Shown piece after piece: positions 32,669 through 43,524 of a stretch of 64,000 bases of DNA. This DNA comes from Thalassia testudinum (lineage: Eukaryota; Streptophyta; Magnoliopsida; Alismatales; Hydrocharitaceae), in the NCBI GenBank assembly GCA_037157565.1, contig JAZHRO010000002.1:76248001-76312000 (forward strand), in the 5' to 3' direction. Position numbers and translations under genes: made by a program. The stretch's first letter is position 1, and every line of letters starts with the position of its first letter. Below the pieces are notes generated by a model. It ran no database searches. It was not told the DNA's origin and was given only the letters and a program-made list of their open reading frames with translations.

Positions 32669-34062
32669 CTATGTGATTGATCATCTCCCTTTTGCCCCAT
32701 CAGCCTTCTCTCTAGATTAAGAACTACTGCTATAGCTTTTTCACTGATCCTCTGACCCTCACCTACTATTCTTCCTCTAAGCTTATAGGGAGAGAGACCA
32801 TATTTTACTGTTGAGGATGTTCCAACTGCATATTTCATTCCTTCAGGCACCTCAAAGGTAAAATTGACACCCTTGCCTTTATCAGTCATCAATTCATCTT
32901 CCTATCTTTGTACAATTGCTCTTGCTAGCACAATTTCCATCCCCTCAGGGTATTCAAACACCTCCTTGCTCATTTCAATAAGGCTTGCCCATCAACTCAT
33001 CTTGTTGTGCCAAGCCATGGAATCCCTTTCTCTTCTTCAAATCAGGACGTTCTTGATGATTTAATTGACTTTCAGAGCTACTCCCTTGCACCCCACCCAC
33101 TTTTGCATATGATCTCTCTCCCCCTTGTTCTTATTTCTCATCCCGTTGAAGGAAAAATCTCACATGAAGAAGCCAAGAACTTCCTTCATATCTAAGGATT
33201 ATTTTGTTAGGGACTTTCCCACCCCGATTTAGTTTAACATCTATTGATATGAATCTCCCATCTCCCCCCTGTAGTCCCACACTTGTTCCTTCAACTATGG
33301 CTGCAAAGCTAGAAATTGCATTAGACACCACGCTGTTGCCTCTCAGATGCAAGGGGAGTCCTCTAATTTCTAATGTTCCCATTCTCTCCTGTGCTCTTTG
33401 AGGAGGGCGCCCTTGTATCGCCCCATCAAATGGTGAGACAAGCCTCCACATTACATTCAGCCCTTCGAAAATGCTTGCTCAGAAACGGAGGCTTTCTACA
33501 TCTACCATGCCCAAACCAAATAGAAAGAAATGTGATCCACCTAACATTGCTATCTTCCACCCCTTAGAGGATAGGGATAAGGAACTCACCAATTTCTGAG
33601 CCTGTGAGAATGATATCATCCCCGTCATGTCCTTACCAATCAGTGCTCCTCGCAAGATCATCTCTGAGTCACCAACATCATTGGATAAAGGAATCTCCAC
33701 ATCTATAACATGGCTAAATCCTCCAGGTGGAGGGGGAGGACAGGCATTCTTCTTATTTAAATCTTTCCGGTATGCTGCTTCATCTGGATTGGAGCATCTC
33801 TTTCTCCTGCAAGCATCCTTTTTGTGGCCCAATCCTCCGCATGCCAGATAGAGGATAGGGGAGTTACAAGTCAAGGCCATGTGTCCACTTCTTCTGCACC
33901 TGTAACATAAGATCTCTTCATTTTCTCTTCTTCCATATCACCATCTGTCTCTACCCTCATGGCCACAATGAGCAGCAGACAGGGGCAGACCTTCTCGATC
34001 TCTCCAGCGCTAGCCCTTGGATCTCCAAACCCTCTAGCCCTCTTCCTCCTCTCGTATGCCAC
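32669..34062 (-). pseudogene. LINE ORF1: zinc knuckle protein with DUF4283-like region
   Basis: Near the N-terminus (about 33900-33810) there is a tandem cysteine-histidine pattern, C-x2-C-x4-H-x4-C, then a second one with C-G-G-L-G-H-K-K-D-A-C. A Pro-rich linker (ACPPPPPGGF) follows. Downstream lies a region resembling the plant DUF4283 fold (ERMGTLEIRGLPLHLRG at 33380, then IILRYEGSSWLLHV). The frame runs 33880-33131 with one stop at 33479 and then degrades. ORF1 would bind LINE RNA. The order, with the zinc knuckle before the DUF4283-like part, is the reverse of the commoner plant LINE order. Confidence 0.75.
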
Positions 34063-34121
34063 TGCTACCTCATCGCCTCATCTCAAGGTTTCTTTGGTGC
34101 ATCAAAATAGAGGTACTTACA

Positions 34122-34247
34122 TTCTCCCCCTTTTTGATGACAACAAAATTATAATTATGAATTGAAATAGTTATGCATAATATCTCCCCCTTTTGTTTCA
34201 GCAAAAAAGTAAAACATGCTGCTATCAATTTCAATTATCTCCCCCTT
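34122..34247 (-). promoter_or_regulatory. Three polypurine tracts of the copia element
   Basis: On the minus strand AAGGGGGAGA occurs three times: at 34123-34136 (directly before a TGTAAG LTR start), 34183-34195 and 34238-34247. The first is the likely functional plus-strand primer. Multiple tracts are a recorded Sirevirus trait. Confidence 0.75.
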
Positions 34248-34874
34248 AAGCATGTAAATGAAGCAGTAATAATTTCAACATGCAATTTAAAGAGAGTAAA
34301 ATGTAGCTGAGTAATAACCATGCATATAACAACAATATAAATGAGTCTAGATAAGCAGAACAGGATAAAAATAGTCCACAGAATTATAAAGTTTTACGAA
34401 CCATAAAGGTAATCAAAATCTAAGGTAAAACTAATCCTCTAAAGATGCCATGAATGCATCCATCGTACTCTGAAGGTCAGTATCTAACTCAAGATCCATT
34501 AAGTCAGATCTATCTGAAGAAGCAAGATCGCCAAGACATAGGCATCTCTGAGTTGACGATTTCGGTTTCGGCTGTCTAAGTGTCGAGCGAGGAGGTGTCA
34601 CCTGTTGGTTTGCTGATGCTACTGCAGTGGGAGGAGGAGGAGGTGCTGTTGATGATGGAGGCACGATAGTAGATCGACGAGGATGAGGAGGCCTGTGAAG
34701 CTGCTCTGAACACTATGAATAGACTCTCCAAGTCTATCCAAAAACTAGCCTTGATCATTCAGGTATTCTGATACCTGATGTCCATGTCTCATCATCACTA
34801 TTCTGTCTCTCTTTGACGATGCATCATCAGCGAAATACCATCTGTCACATCCTGTATGCTGACAAAATCCTTGC
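34248..34874 (-). pseudogene. Extra gene downstream of copia pol, C-terminal piece
   Basis: Beyond the gypsy solo LTR the minus strand continues the downstream gene in the same phase (DFVSIQDVTDGISLMMH, ending at a stop near 34806). A Ser-rich stretch follows (FRAASQASSSSSIYY, 34690), and an overlapping frame rich in Pro and Thr (34664-34431). Only low-complexity sequence can be seen. The reading is uncertain after the first stop. The rest, to 34248, is AT-rich and non-coding. Confidence 0.5.
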
Positions 34875-37517
34875 TGATGGGAACACCATCATAGGCCCTA
34901 ATTGGCTACTTTTATTCAGGTTTGATGGATAAATGCTCTTAAATAATCATCTGAGGTCATAATTCCATGTTATTATGATTTGAGAGGAAAATAGGAAATC
35001 AAGGTTAATTATGTAATTTTAGCAGCACATCTCAAACACAGATTAGCCATGGGGTCACCCAGGGGTTAAATGAAGGTCAAATGAGCTTAAAATTTCAAAA
35101 GGTGGGTTAATATTGTCAGAAATGGGATTTCACACATTTCGAGAACCACAACACATAAAACCTTAATTTCAGACCCTCTTGAATTGAAGAGGTTTCGATC
35201 AGAATAAAATTCATCTAAACCTCCTCAAATTCATAAAAGAATATTCTGAGAGGTTTGGTGCCCTTAGTTTGATCATCTGAACCTATTCTGACCTTAAATA
35301 GAGTCAAGGACGAAATTCTACCTTAAATTATGTTTCTATGCAAATTTTCCATTCAAACATGGTCAAAATTGAAATCTAACTTCACCATTAGATTTATTGG
35401 GTCCAAATTAAGTTGGTACCAAAATTTGAGCCCAATCAGAGTTCATCTTGACCTAGTTTACAATTTGGTTCATTAAGTCTATATTTCTTTCAATCAAGCC
35501 CCTAACTTTTGAATTAATTGCATTTACCCCCTAACTATTCATCATTTTATTCAAATAGGTCCTTGTCACCATGGCAGGTGTGAACCCAAAGCAGCCGACC
35601 TTCAATCAGAGATTCCTTTCTAATTACTCAACCGAATCCCTCTAAATTTGGAGGGATTGCTCTTGAGGACCTTACTAATCGATTGTGCTGCCTCTTAAAC
35701 CCTGATTCGAGCACATTAGGTCAGGAGAACACAAGAAATTTGAGGATCTTCTCCCCTGAAATCTTGAGCTTCTCAAGCTTCTTCCCAGGCTTGGAGCTCT
35801 TCCTGAGGCTTTAAAAAGATTCCCTTCGCAAAGCCATGCTCCTTAGAAAGTTTTTAGGCCAAAAACCTTTCTTCTTCTCCTACCGCTGACCTACTCCGAC
35901 TTGCTCTGGCAGCCCCTTTGCTCTGGCTTCTTCACCCTCTACCACATCTATAGGCAGAGGGAAACTTCCTCCCTCTGTTGTCCGCTCCTCGCCAGACATG
36001 CCAGGAGCTTCCTCCCCCTTCAGATGTCACCGTATCCTTCACCAGAGCCTTCACCTTCTTCGGTGCCAACCCTTCATAGTCGGTGCCATACTCACTCTCC
36101 CCTCATCCGTAAGCTCTACATCTTGACTCCTATCGCTCCCCTGCCCCTTCCTACACCTTCAGCACTCAAATTCATGCCGTACATCGCCCACACCACTGTG
36201 ATCTACATGACCGACGAAGCTCTGGTGACTTTGCGCGAGTACCACCGACCACCAATCCTCCTGCCACTGCATCCATTAGAATCGCCGTAACCTCATGTTA
36301 AAAAGCCCCAACAAAATTGGGGCTATTGACCACCAAAACCTCCCACCGAACGCCACTACCTCCGTTCACCTTCTCAGACTTCACCACACACACACACCCC
36401 TCCTCACAGCATGCCACGACCACCATCACATTCGCTGCACTCAGGCAAACCTCCTGAGCTATTTTGATAAGGTTGAGAGGCCGTATTCTCCTTTTCAGGT
36501 ACATCAATGGAGCTCCATCGCTGCGACCTTCTTGTCCGACCTCCGCTGTAGTTCTCCGACCGAGTTCATCCTCGCTGCTACCTTCAGGTGTTGTGGAACA
36601 CTCCTAGGATCATCTACAAGTCTTCAATTGAGGTGGTAGGTGTCAGCTGCAACCCCAATCAGAGCAACCATCAGTTGCTGCTATGTGAAGGAGTAAGGCA
36701 GGCACCTTAGTGCCACATTGTCCATGAATGAGCTGCCAACAATGTATATTACGCAATTGGGCATTCGACCCCTCGCCCAAGACACGGGGTTTGGGTCCCC
36801 TTTCACACGAGCTACGCACCCTCTCCCATGCACACATGCACATGGGCTTGGACCTTTGAACATATACTTGGTTACCCTCCTGATTACCCAGTACTGTTCA
36901 TGCGGGTCTGAGTTGAGAGACAGGGAAGAGAATCAGAGAGAAAGGGGGGAGGGTTTTGCTCTACTTGGGATTCGTGCCCTCCCTCTCTCTCAACAATTAG
37001 CCTCTGAGGGCTTTGTGCGAGGCCCTTATGCCTCTGTCTGTGCCTCTATTGGTGTGCTGCTACTGTGCTTCTTCTCTGAGGCTTAAGGCAAGGCCTTGTG
37101 CCTTATGAGGTTCTATTGGTTAAGGCATTTGAGGCCTTCTGTTGTCGTATGATCTAGCATTTGATTGGTCTGATCTACTGTGGAGATATTTACTATGATC
37201 TGAAATTGTGTATATTGTTCCTTTATTTGAAATAATTGTGATATTAAGGGTTAATTTGGTGATTCAAATCACCATTTTAACCCCTTCCTTTTGCAATAAC
37301 TCTCTGATCTTTATTGAAATATTATTTTGAGCATTTCATTGGTTTCAATTGGATATTATTTTTGATATTATGATTAGTGGATTGAAATTGTTGGCTCCTT
37401 AAGAACGACCTCGAACTCATCTCCTATTTTCAAGCTTTATAAATTATTAATGCTATTGCGTCTTTATTGAGTGTACTACAACACACATCTTAACACTCAA
37501 CGAATATGCATGCAACA
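34875..37517 (+). repeat. Gypsy solo LTR (2643 bp) inside the copia element
   Basis: It starts TGATGGGAACACCATCA and ends ...GCATGCAACA. It is flanked by CTTGC (34870-34874) and CCTGC (37518-37522), a 5-bp duplication with one change. Its start and general layout match the LTRs of elements 1, 3 and 7. No internal element sequence is present, so it is a solo LTR left by LTR-LTR recombination. Open frames inside it (35901-36290, 36295-36639, 36718-37086) are Pro/Ser/His-rich and look like LTR sequence, not genes. Confidence 0.85.
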
Positions 37518-37522
37518 CCTGC

Positions 37523-38511
37523 TTGTAAGAGGTTAATCCAAAAGGCCCCAGTCCTGCTTGTAGAAGGACGGAGAGGGTCGCACTGGAGGAGGACAGGTCA
37601 CAGTGAAATGCTTATAAGTTTAGGAAGGAGGAGGGACTACTGATGGCTCTTATTGTTGTTGCTCCTGGGCTGCATCCTCATCATGGGCTCCCTGAGCTTG
37701 CTTCATCTTTGTATAAGTGAGCTTATCAAACATGGAGACCTCATAATAAATTGTTTATGATTAATATCCATGGGAACACTAAAATGTAGGAAGATATGTG
37801 AAAGAAGTGTCCCAAACTGAAAGGAGCTAGTGGGCTTCTTGCTCATCAAATATAGAATCAAGTGGTTCTAGTTGAACTGCTTGTTCTTAAGAAAAGCATA
37901 AAGGGTAATAAGTATAATGCCAGGGTAGTTCTCAAATGAAGTGGATTTAGACATAAAATTCCAAAGAAATACATGATTAAGAAATCATGGAAGACGACGA
38001 AAATAAGGAGACTTGGTAGGATAGCCTAAGTCATAGTATGAGGGAGTGAGCAGGGCCTCCCTAATGGCATCCATCTGTGTCTACTGGTGAAGCTCCAGAA
38101 AAGTAGGACCAATAGACGGACAACCAAGAATCTTAGAAATCACGTTTGCATTGACCAAAACCTCTATGCCATAGACATTTGAGGTCAACTCAATGTTGAA
38201 GCCCTCATCTATGTTCTTTAAATTGAAAAGAAATAGCTGATAGGCCATCTGGTCAACATCGGGTATGCGACTATTCTTGGAACCCGCATAAAAGTTCCTT
38301 TCAAAAAGACATAAATCTGGTGATATGCGAATTTTTTACGAATTCCAAAAAATATAGACTCAAAATAGGCAAAGTCTATCAGACAACCGACGTGCGGGGA
38401 AAGTTTGGCTAAGATGGAAAAATGCTCACAAGCGACCTCAATGATAAAAAAGTGATCAAAAGTATCATCACGATGAGCAAAAGAGGAGGCATGTGCACGT
38501 TTGGGAGCCAT
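37523..38511 (-). pseudogene. Extra gene downstream of copia pol, N-terminal piece
   Basis: The start is taken at the methionine at 38511 (MAPKRAHASSFAHRDDTF). The sequence then resembles the domain known as putative plant transposon protein (Transposase_32-like). Landmarks are a PHVGCLIDFAYF segment, an RKKFAYHQIYVFLKGT strand region, and SNVYGIEVLVNANVISKILG, which fits that family's conserved I-S-x-I-L-G box. A stop at 38218 and others break it, and the solo LTR at 37517 interrupts it. Such genes occur downstream of pol in some plant copia and gypsy elements. Their role is not established. Confidence in the family call is moderate because it rests on motif memory. Confidence 0.6.
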
Positions 38512-39540
38512 AACAAAATAGATAAAACACGTTGGTTGATCAAATAAGCTTGACTGGTCGATCAAAATCAAGTCAGACAAGGTTCTAGAAAAACCAACTT
38601 TTGGTCAATCAACCAAGAATTTTGGTCGACCAAAAGCGATCAGATGCAAAAAAAAGGGTGTTTCCACGAGTGATAAGCTCACAAATACCACAAGATTTCA
38701 CAAGTAATCACAAGATTAAGTAACAATATTTTCAAATCTACTCATAGCACATTTAATCTTTAAGAAAATCCAAATGAAAATGGATTTAATCTAAGTTTAG
38801 AGTGTATCATGATTGATCAAATATTGTTCTATCAAGGGAGTACAGCATGGTGTAGATGGCGACAAGCTCGATCGGCGAGAAAGAGGGTGCGCATGATCGG
38901 AAGGTCTCGTAAGAGGAGGTTGTGTGAGGAGGATGCATGGAGAGGATGCACGGTCACGGCGTTGCATGCTCTCGTGAGGAGCGGCGACGGTCAGTGGCGC
39001 TAGGGAGGTTGGTCGATCAAGGTGGTCGGAGGAGGAGAGGTGGGGTTGGGTGGAGGAGGTTTTTTCGATGGTGGAATTGATGTGGGACCAAAAGTGGGGT
39101 ATGGGTAGTAAAAAATAGGTTTTGAGGTAAAAATGGTGGTGTTTTAAACAAACTTGGGTTAGCAAAATAGGTAAAAACATTTTGGGTAGCTAATTGGATA
39201 GATTAGGTTTGGTTGAGTAGATTAGAAGTGAGATTCGAGGTGAAAAGGATTGCAATCTCGAAAAGTGAATTTGCCCAGTTTGGTCGATCAAAATAGAAAA
39301 TGATTGATCAATGAGGTTAATTGGTCGAGCAGGTTTCAAACGATTGTAAGGAAAATTCCCACCCAACCAGATTGGTCTATCAAGCAACTAAGTTGATCGA
39401 TCAAAAACTCAAATTTTTGGGGGGAAATTTCCCGCCAAAGAATTTGGTCGATTAGTCAAGGATTTTGATCGATCAAAGATTTTGGTCGATCAATTTGAAA
39501 AAATTATTCGATCAAAGATTGAAAGTAAAGCAATCAAAAT
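38512..39540 (-). other. Spacer between copia pol and the downstream gene, with GGTCGATCAA motifs
   Basis: About 1 kb without a supported gene. It contains at least ten scattered GGTCGATCAA-type motifs (for example near 38531, 38557, 38624, 39012, 39281, 39393, 39444, 39467 and 39482), the same motif that is clustered in the LTR. It could hold a promoter for the downstream gene or be a duplicated piece of LTR regulatory DNA. Confidence 0.6.
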
Positions 39541-40714
39541 GATCAATTAAGCTCTTTTAACCTAGATAAATCTAGTGAATGGAAAATTAGGTTGAATCTT
39601 TCCTTTGGCAAAGGTTTTGTAAACAAATTAGCTAATTGATTTTCCATTTTAACAAATTCTAAGTTGATTTCTCCTTTTAGGACATAATCCCTTAGAAAAT
39701 GATGTCTAACATCAATAAGTTTTGTCCTAGAGTGTTGAATTTGATTTTTAGATAAATTAATGGCACTAGTGTTGCCTCAAAATATTTTGTTATCCTTGTA
39801 GGATAGGTCAAAATCTTGTAGGGTTTGTTTCATTCACAATAGTTGTGAACAGGCTAAAGATGCAGCTACATATTCAGCTTCTGTTGTTGAAAGTGAAACA
39901 GTGTGTTGTTTTCTTGAGAACCAAGAGACTCAGGAATTTTTGAAAAATTGACATGTTCCACTGGTACTTTTTCAGTCTGTAAAGCTACCCACATAATCAG
40001 CATCACAAAAGGAATAAAGTTCCAATATGTTTGACTTCGGATAGAAAAGTCCTAGGTCTTGTGTGTGGTTTAAGTATCTAAGTATTCTTTTAACAGCATT
40101 TAGATGTACTTCTTTAGGGTTTACTTGAAAGCAAGCATACAAGCAAGTGCAAAATAGAATATGAGGTCTACTAGTAGTCAAGTATAATAAAGATCCTATC
40201 ATGCTTCTATATAGTTTTTGATCTACAGACTTACCTGTGTCGTCAGATTTTAGCTGTGTGGAAGTTGCCATAGGTGTCTCTTTTCCTTTTACTTTGTCCA
40301 TGGAGAATTTCTTCAAGATCTCCGTGGTGTATTTAGTTTGAGATATGAAAATTCCAGAGGGTAGCTGGTCAATTTGAAGTCCGAGAAAGAATCAAAGTTC
40401 TCCCATAATGCTCATCTCAAACTAATCCTGCATTACCTTTGCAAATTCCTGGCATAATAGATCATTAGTAGCATCGAAAATGATATCGTCTACATAAATT
40501 TGTATTATTAAGAGATCATTTTCTTTTCTTTTTGTGAATAAGGTTGGATCTATTTTGCCAATTTTAAATTCATTTCAATTAGATAAGTTTTTAATTTGTC
40601 ATACCAATCTCGTAGAGCTTGTTTTAGATCATATAGTGCTCTATTTAATTTGTATATGTATTCTAGATGTTTAATATCTTCAAAACCTGGAGGTTGTTTA
40701 ACATAGGCTTCCTC
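39541..40714 (-). pseudogene. Copia pol, C-terminal part: reverse transcriptase palm to RNase H
   Basis: The minus strand encodes RT from EEAYVKQPPGFED (40700) through ALYDLKQALRDWYDKL, an intact YVDDIIF catalytic box (40480), then the connection MKKFSMDKVKGKETPM (40316) and RNase H with YSFCDADYVGS and the STTEAEYVAA motif (39890). RNase H ends with the HHFLRDYVLKGEINLEF region near 39680. Stops and frameshifts occur, for example between 40316 and 40550. The RT frame continues at 43525 beyond the inserted solo LTR. Confidence 0.9.
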
Positions 40715-40763
40715 TGTTAAGACCCACGACAAAAAACATCTTTTAAGACTTCTGGGAGTTGGT

Positions 40764-41662
40764 CCAGACGTCTGGTAAGACGTCTGGACGCCTTCCCAGA
40801 TGTCTGGAATTAAATTTTTGCAGTGTACGATTGCGAGTCTGCGCGCGTGCGAACGCAGATTGCACCTGCCAACCTGCAGGCGTCCCTCCTTTTTTTCTCT
40901 CTCCCCCGACGCCTTCAAATATCCTCTTCCCCCTTCCCTCTCCCTCACCCATTCCCCCCACCGTTCCCCCCTTCTTCCAGCTTGGGTGCGAGAGAGAGAG
41001 AGCGTGGGCAGCAGCTGTTGCCAAGCACGCACAGGGAGGAGGCGGTGCAGCAAGAGGAAGAAGAGGCAGAGCGCGTGAGGAAGAGAGAGAGTGAGCTCGC
41101 CAGAGTAGCCAGGGTCGGTTGGCGGGCATGCAGCGGGAGTGTGGTGCTGGGGAAGGTTGCCCCGGTGCTGCTGCAGCTCAGGCAGCAGGCGAGCGCGGTG
41201 CAGCACGACCGTGCGCAGCCGGCAGAGGGCGAGGAGGTTCTGATTCTGGGAAACTTTCCCAGAATCAGACATCTGAACCTACATCCAAACGACGTGGGAG
41301 ACGTCTGGAGGAAGATCCAGACATCTGAAAGGTATGGTATTCTCCTCTTTCTCCTTCTCGCGAGTACGGCCATGCAGGCCGTTCCGCCGAAGGTTCTACC
41401 TCATTTCTGTGTTGAGATTGATTGCGTATGGATGCAGGTTTCATTCGGGAAGGCGAAAGGACAAGCCCTCCCACATAGATCAGACGTCTGGGCACAGCAC
41501 CAGACAGCGGAGAGAGTCACTAGACTTCCGGAGTGACAGTCGGATGTCTGGAACTAAGTTCAGATGGGTCAGTGGGATCTTGGACGTCTGAAAAGCAGCG
41601 CAAAAGTAAGGTATGATCTGAACCATCGTTTAAGATGTCTGGAAGGTGTTCCAGACGTCTGA
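40764..41662. repeat. Array of AGACGTCTGG palindromes
   Basis: At least eleven copies or one-base variants lie in 900 bp, including the full 12-bp palindrome CCAGACGTCTGG at 40764-40775, and others near 40778, 40796, 41267, 41299, 41317, 41481, 41541, 41581, 41633 and 41651. The spacing is irregular, so this is motif clustering and not a simple tandem repeat. Confidence 0.8.
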
Positions 41663-41960
41663 ATTGGGGCAGTATTGTCGTTTTTGACCCGTTTAGGGTC
41701 CGTTCGAAGTTCGATTTCCGTGTTTAAGATTCTGTTCTTCTCAGAATTAGTTTGTCTACTTGTTTAAAATAGTTTTATCCCATTCTAAGTGGTTCCTTGT
41801 GTTTGATCCTTGTATTAGGACCTCATCCTGTTGCGGCTTTGGGGGTTGCGGAGGCACGTGGACCTACCGATCATGCCCCCATTACTCCTGATTTCGCGGG
41901 TAGAGTGGCTCCCCTTGATTATTATTAACATTTATGCACTTGGGAGATAAATAATAGATT

Positions 41961-42147
41961 CTAAGGTATGGCATGAACCCTAGGACTTGAAAACTAGATT
42001 GAATGATAGATCTTAGGGTATGGCATGAATCCTAGGACTGGAAAACTAGATTGAATGATAGATCGTAGGGTATGGCACGAATCCTAGGATTGGAAAACTA
42101 GATTGAATGATATATCCTAGGGTATGGCATGAATCTTAGGAACAAAA
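41961..42147. repeat. 52-bp tandem repeat, about 3.6 copies
   Basis: Each unit contains GGGTATGGCATGAATCCTAG, followed by GACTGGAAAACTAGATTGAA and TGATAGATC. Copies differ by a few bases. It lies in the middle of the solo LTR. Confidence 0.85.
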
Positions 42148-43524
42148 ACACTGAAACGAATGTCATGAATACATGAATTGCAGTCTTGGAAAAGTAGAAA
42201 GAAAAATGATAATTGCCTGTAATTGGATAACAGTTGCTTGTATGTGAATGTATATTAATTATTGGAAACACGGAATATTTGGGAATAAAAATTGAAATGA
42301 TGAAACATAAAATGGCTTGGCTAGAGAAATATGAGCATGAACCCTACAGGGAATTAGGAGTAGAGCTCCTGAAAGGTAAATGGAATGGAATTGGGGAAGT
42401 GAGCTGGCCCTTGAGTACGGAGTACCAAGGAGAGCGACTGTCCCCCTGTTTAGTGCAGAGTAGAGCTAGCCGCCCCAGGGACCCGGGGTTAGGTCTGGTC
42501 ACTTTGTACTAACTTTTGGCCCTTGCGTACACTGTACCAGGGAGAGCTACTAGTGTAGGGAGAGCGCTAGCCACCCCACGGGCCCCGAGGTTCTGCTAGC
42601 CTTCCTACACCGACTTGTTAGGCCCACTAGGCAAACCAGAGTACTCAGGCGAGGGTGCGCGGACTGTGGAGGGGCAAGACCCCTGTTTGGTTACTGTGGA
42701 GGGGCTAGACCCCTGTTACTGAGAAAGGCTCTACCATATAGTAGTTCCGTGCTGTGCTTTGGGCACACTCGTTAACGGAAACGACTGACCGCGTGCCAGT
42801 GCGGGGTAGCTACCCCTGTGTTTATCGCGCATGCCGTAGTCACCGTTACGCCTGTCAGTGACCTTGGGGTGGTTGACTAAGGGTAGGACCACCACGGGGG
42901 ACTCTCCCGACCAGGAGAGCACCACGTGCTACTTCTACTTTTTGAAAAAGACTGCAATCAAGATCGTTCCTATGAGGAACATTCGAGATCAAGAGAAAGA
43001 TCTGAGAAATAATTCGAGAACAAGTAAATAGAGGAATAAAGAAAGAAACTAAAAACAACAGCTACTTGTCCACTTTTACTATTTTTCTTAGCTAGCTGAT
43101 TGCCACTCTACTCAGCGTTTCACTGACGTGTCACCTTTGTCACCTTTTCAGGACCAGGTGCTGAGCAGCCAGAGCCTGCGGCTACAAAGGGTGCTGGGCC
43201 TAGTAGAGCCCAATAGTTCTACTTGTGTTGTACCTACTGTACCATTTTTCTATTGTAGTGAGTATATCCTGTTACACTTGTACTCTTTTATTGTAAGCAT
43301 CATGTTTATGTACCTGTTTAAATTTTCTACAGTTGTGGTGGTGTGTACTATAGTAGTTCTTTTCTTTACTGTTATACTTTTGTTATTGTTAGTTGCATGC
43401 ATGATGAATGTGGTTTATTTTACTGCTCTTTTGGTTACTTTCTCATTGGACGACTGGGTCTTGGGATCAGTTGAGTCGGTCCGATTCTTGTGTCTCGTGG
43501 GGATTCGGGAATCGGGTCATAACA

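Larger units (their letters stand above)
29011..34095 (-). mobile_element. Plant LINE (non-LTR retrotransposon), about 5.1 kb
   Basis: The minus strand carries ORF1 and ORF2 in order and ends in an A-rich tail (T-rich at 29015-29031 on the plus strand). It sits in or at the end of the copia LTR. I could not identify a convincing target duplication, so both ends are approximate. Confidence 0.85.
40715..43524. repeat. Solo LTR (2810 bp) rich in AGACGTCTGG palindromes
   Basis: It begins TGTTAAGACCC and ends GGGTCATAACA, so the ends are near-perfect inverted repeats. It is flanked by the 5-bp duplication TCCTC (40710-40714 and 43525-43529), and the copia RT frame continues in phase across it. 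No internal retrotransposon gene is present, so a solo LTR is the best reading. The palindromic motif array at its left end suggests a Sirevirus-type LTR in plus orientation, though orientation is not proven. Long open frames at 40550-41536 on both strands come from GC-rich sequence and have no family likeness. Confidence 0.8.

Noticed and set aside
35901..37086. Three plus-strand open frames of 114-129 codons
   Set aside because: They fall inside the gypsy solo LTR, have Pro/Ser/His-rich composition without domains, and overlap LTR control sequence.
40550..41536. Overlapping open frames of 237 and 240 codons on opposite strands
   Set aside because: They lie in the GC-rich half of a solo LTR and overlap in several phases. 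One fuses into real copia RT sequence at its end. No family likeness; open because stop codons are rare in GC-rich DNA.
41961..42147. Regularly repeated array that could suggest CRISPR
   Set aside because: The units are contiguous with no unique spacers, and the setting is a plant LTR.
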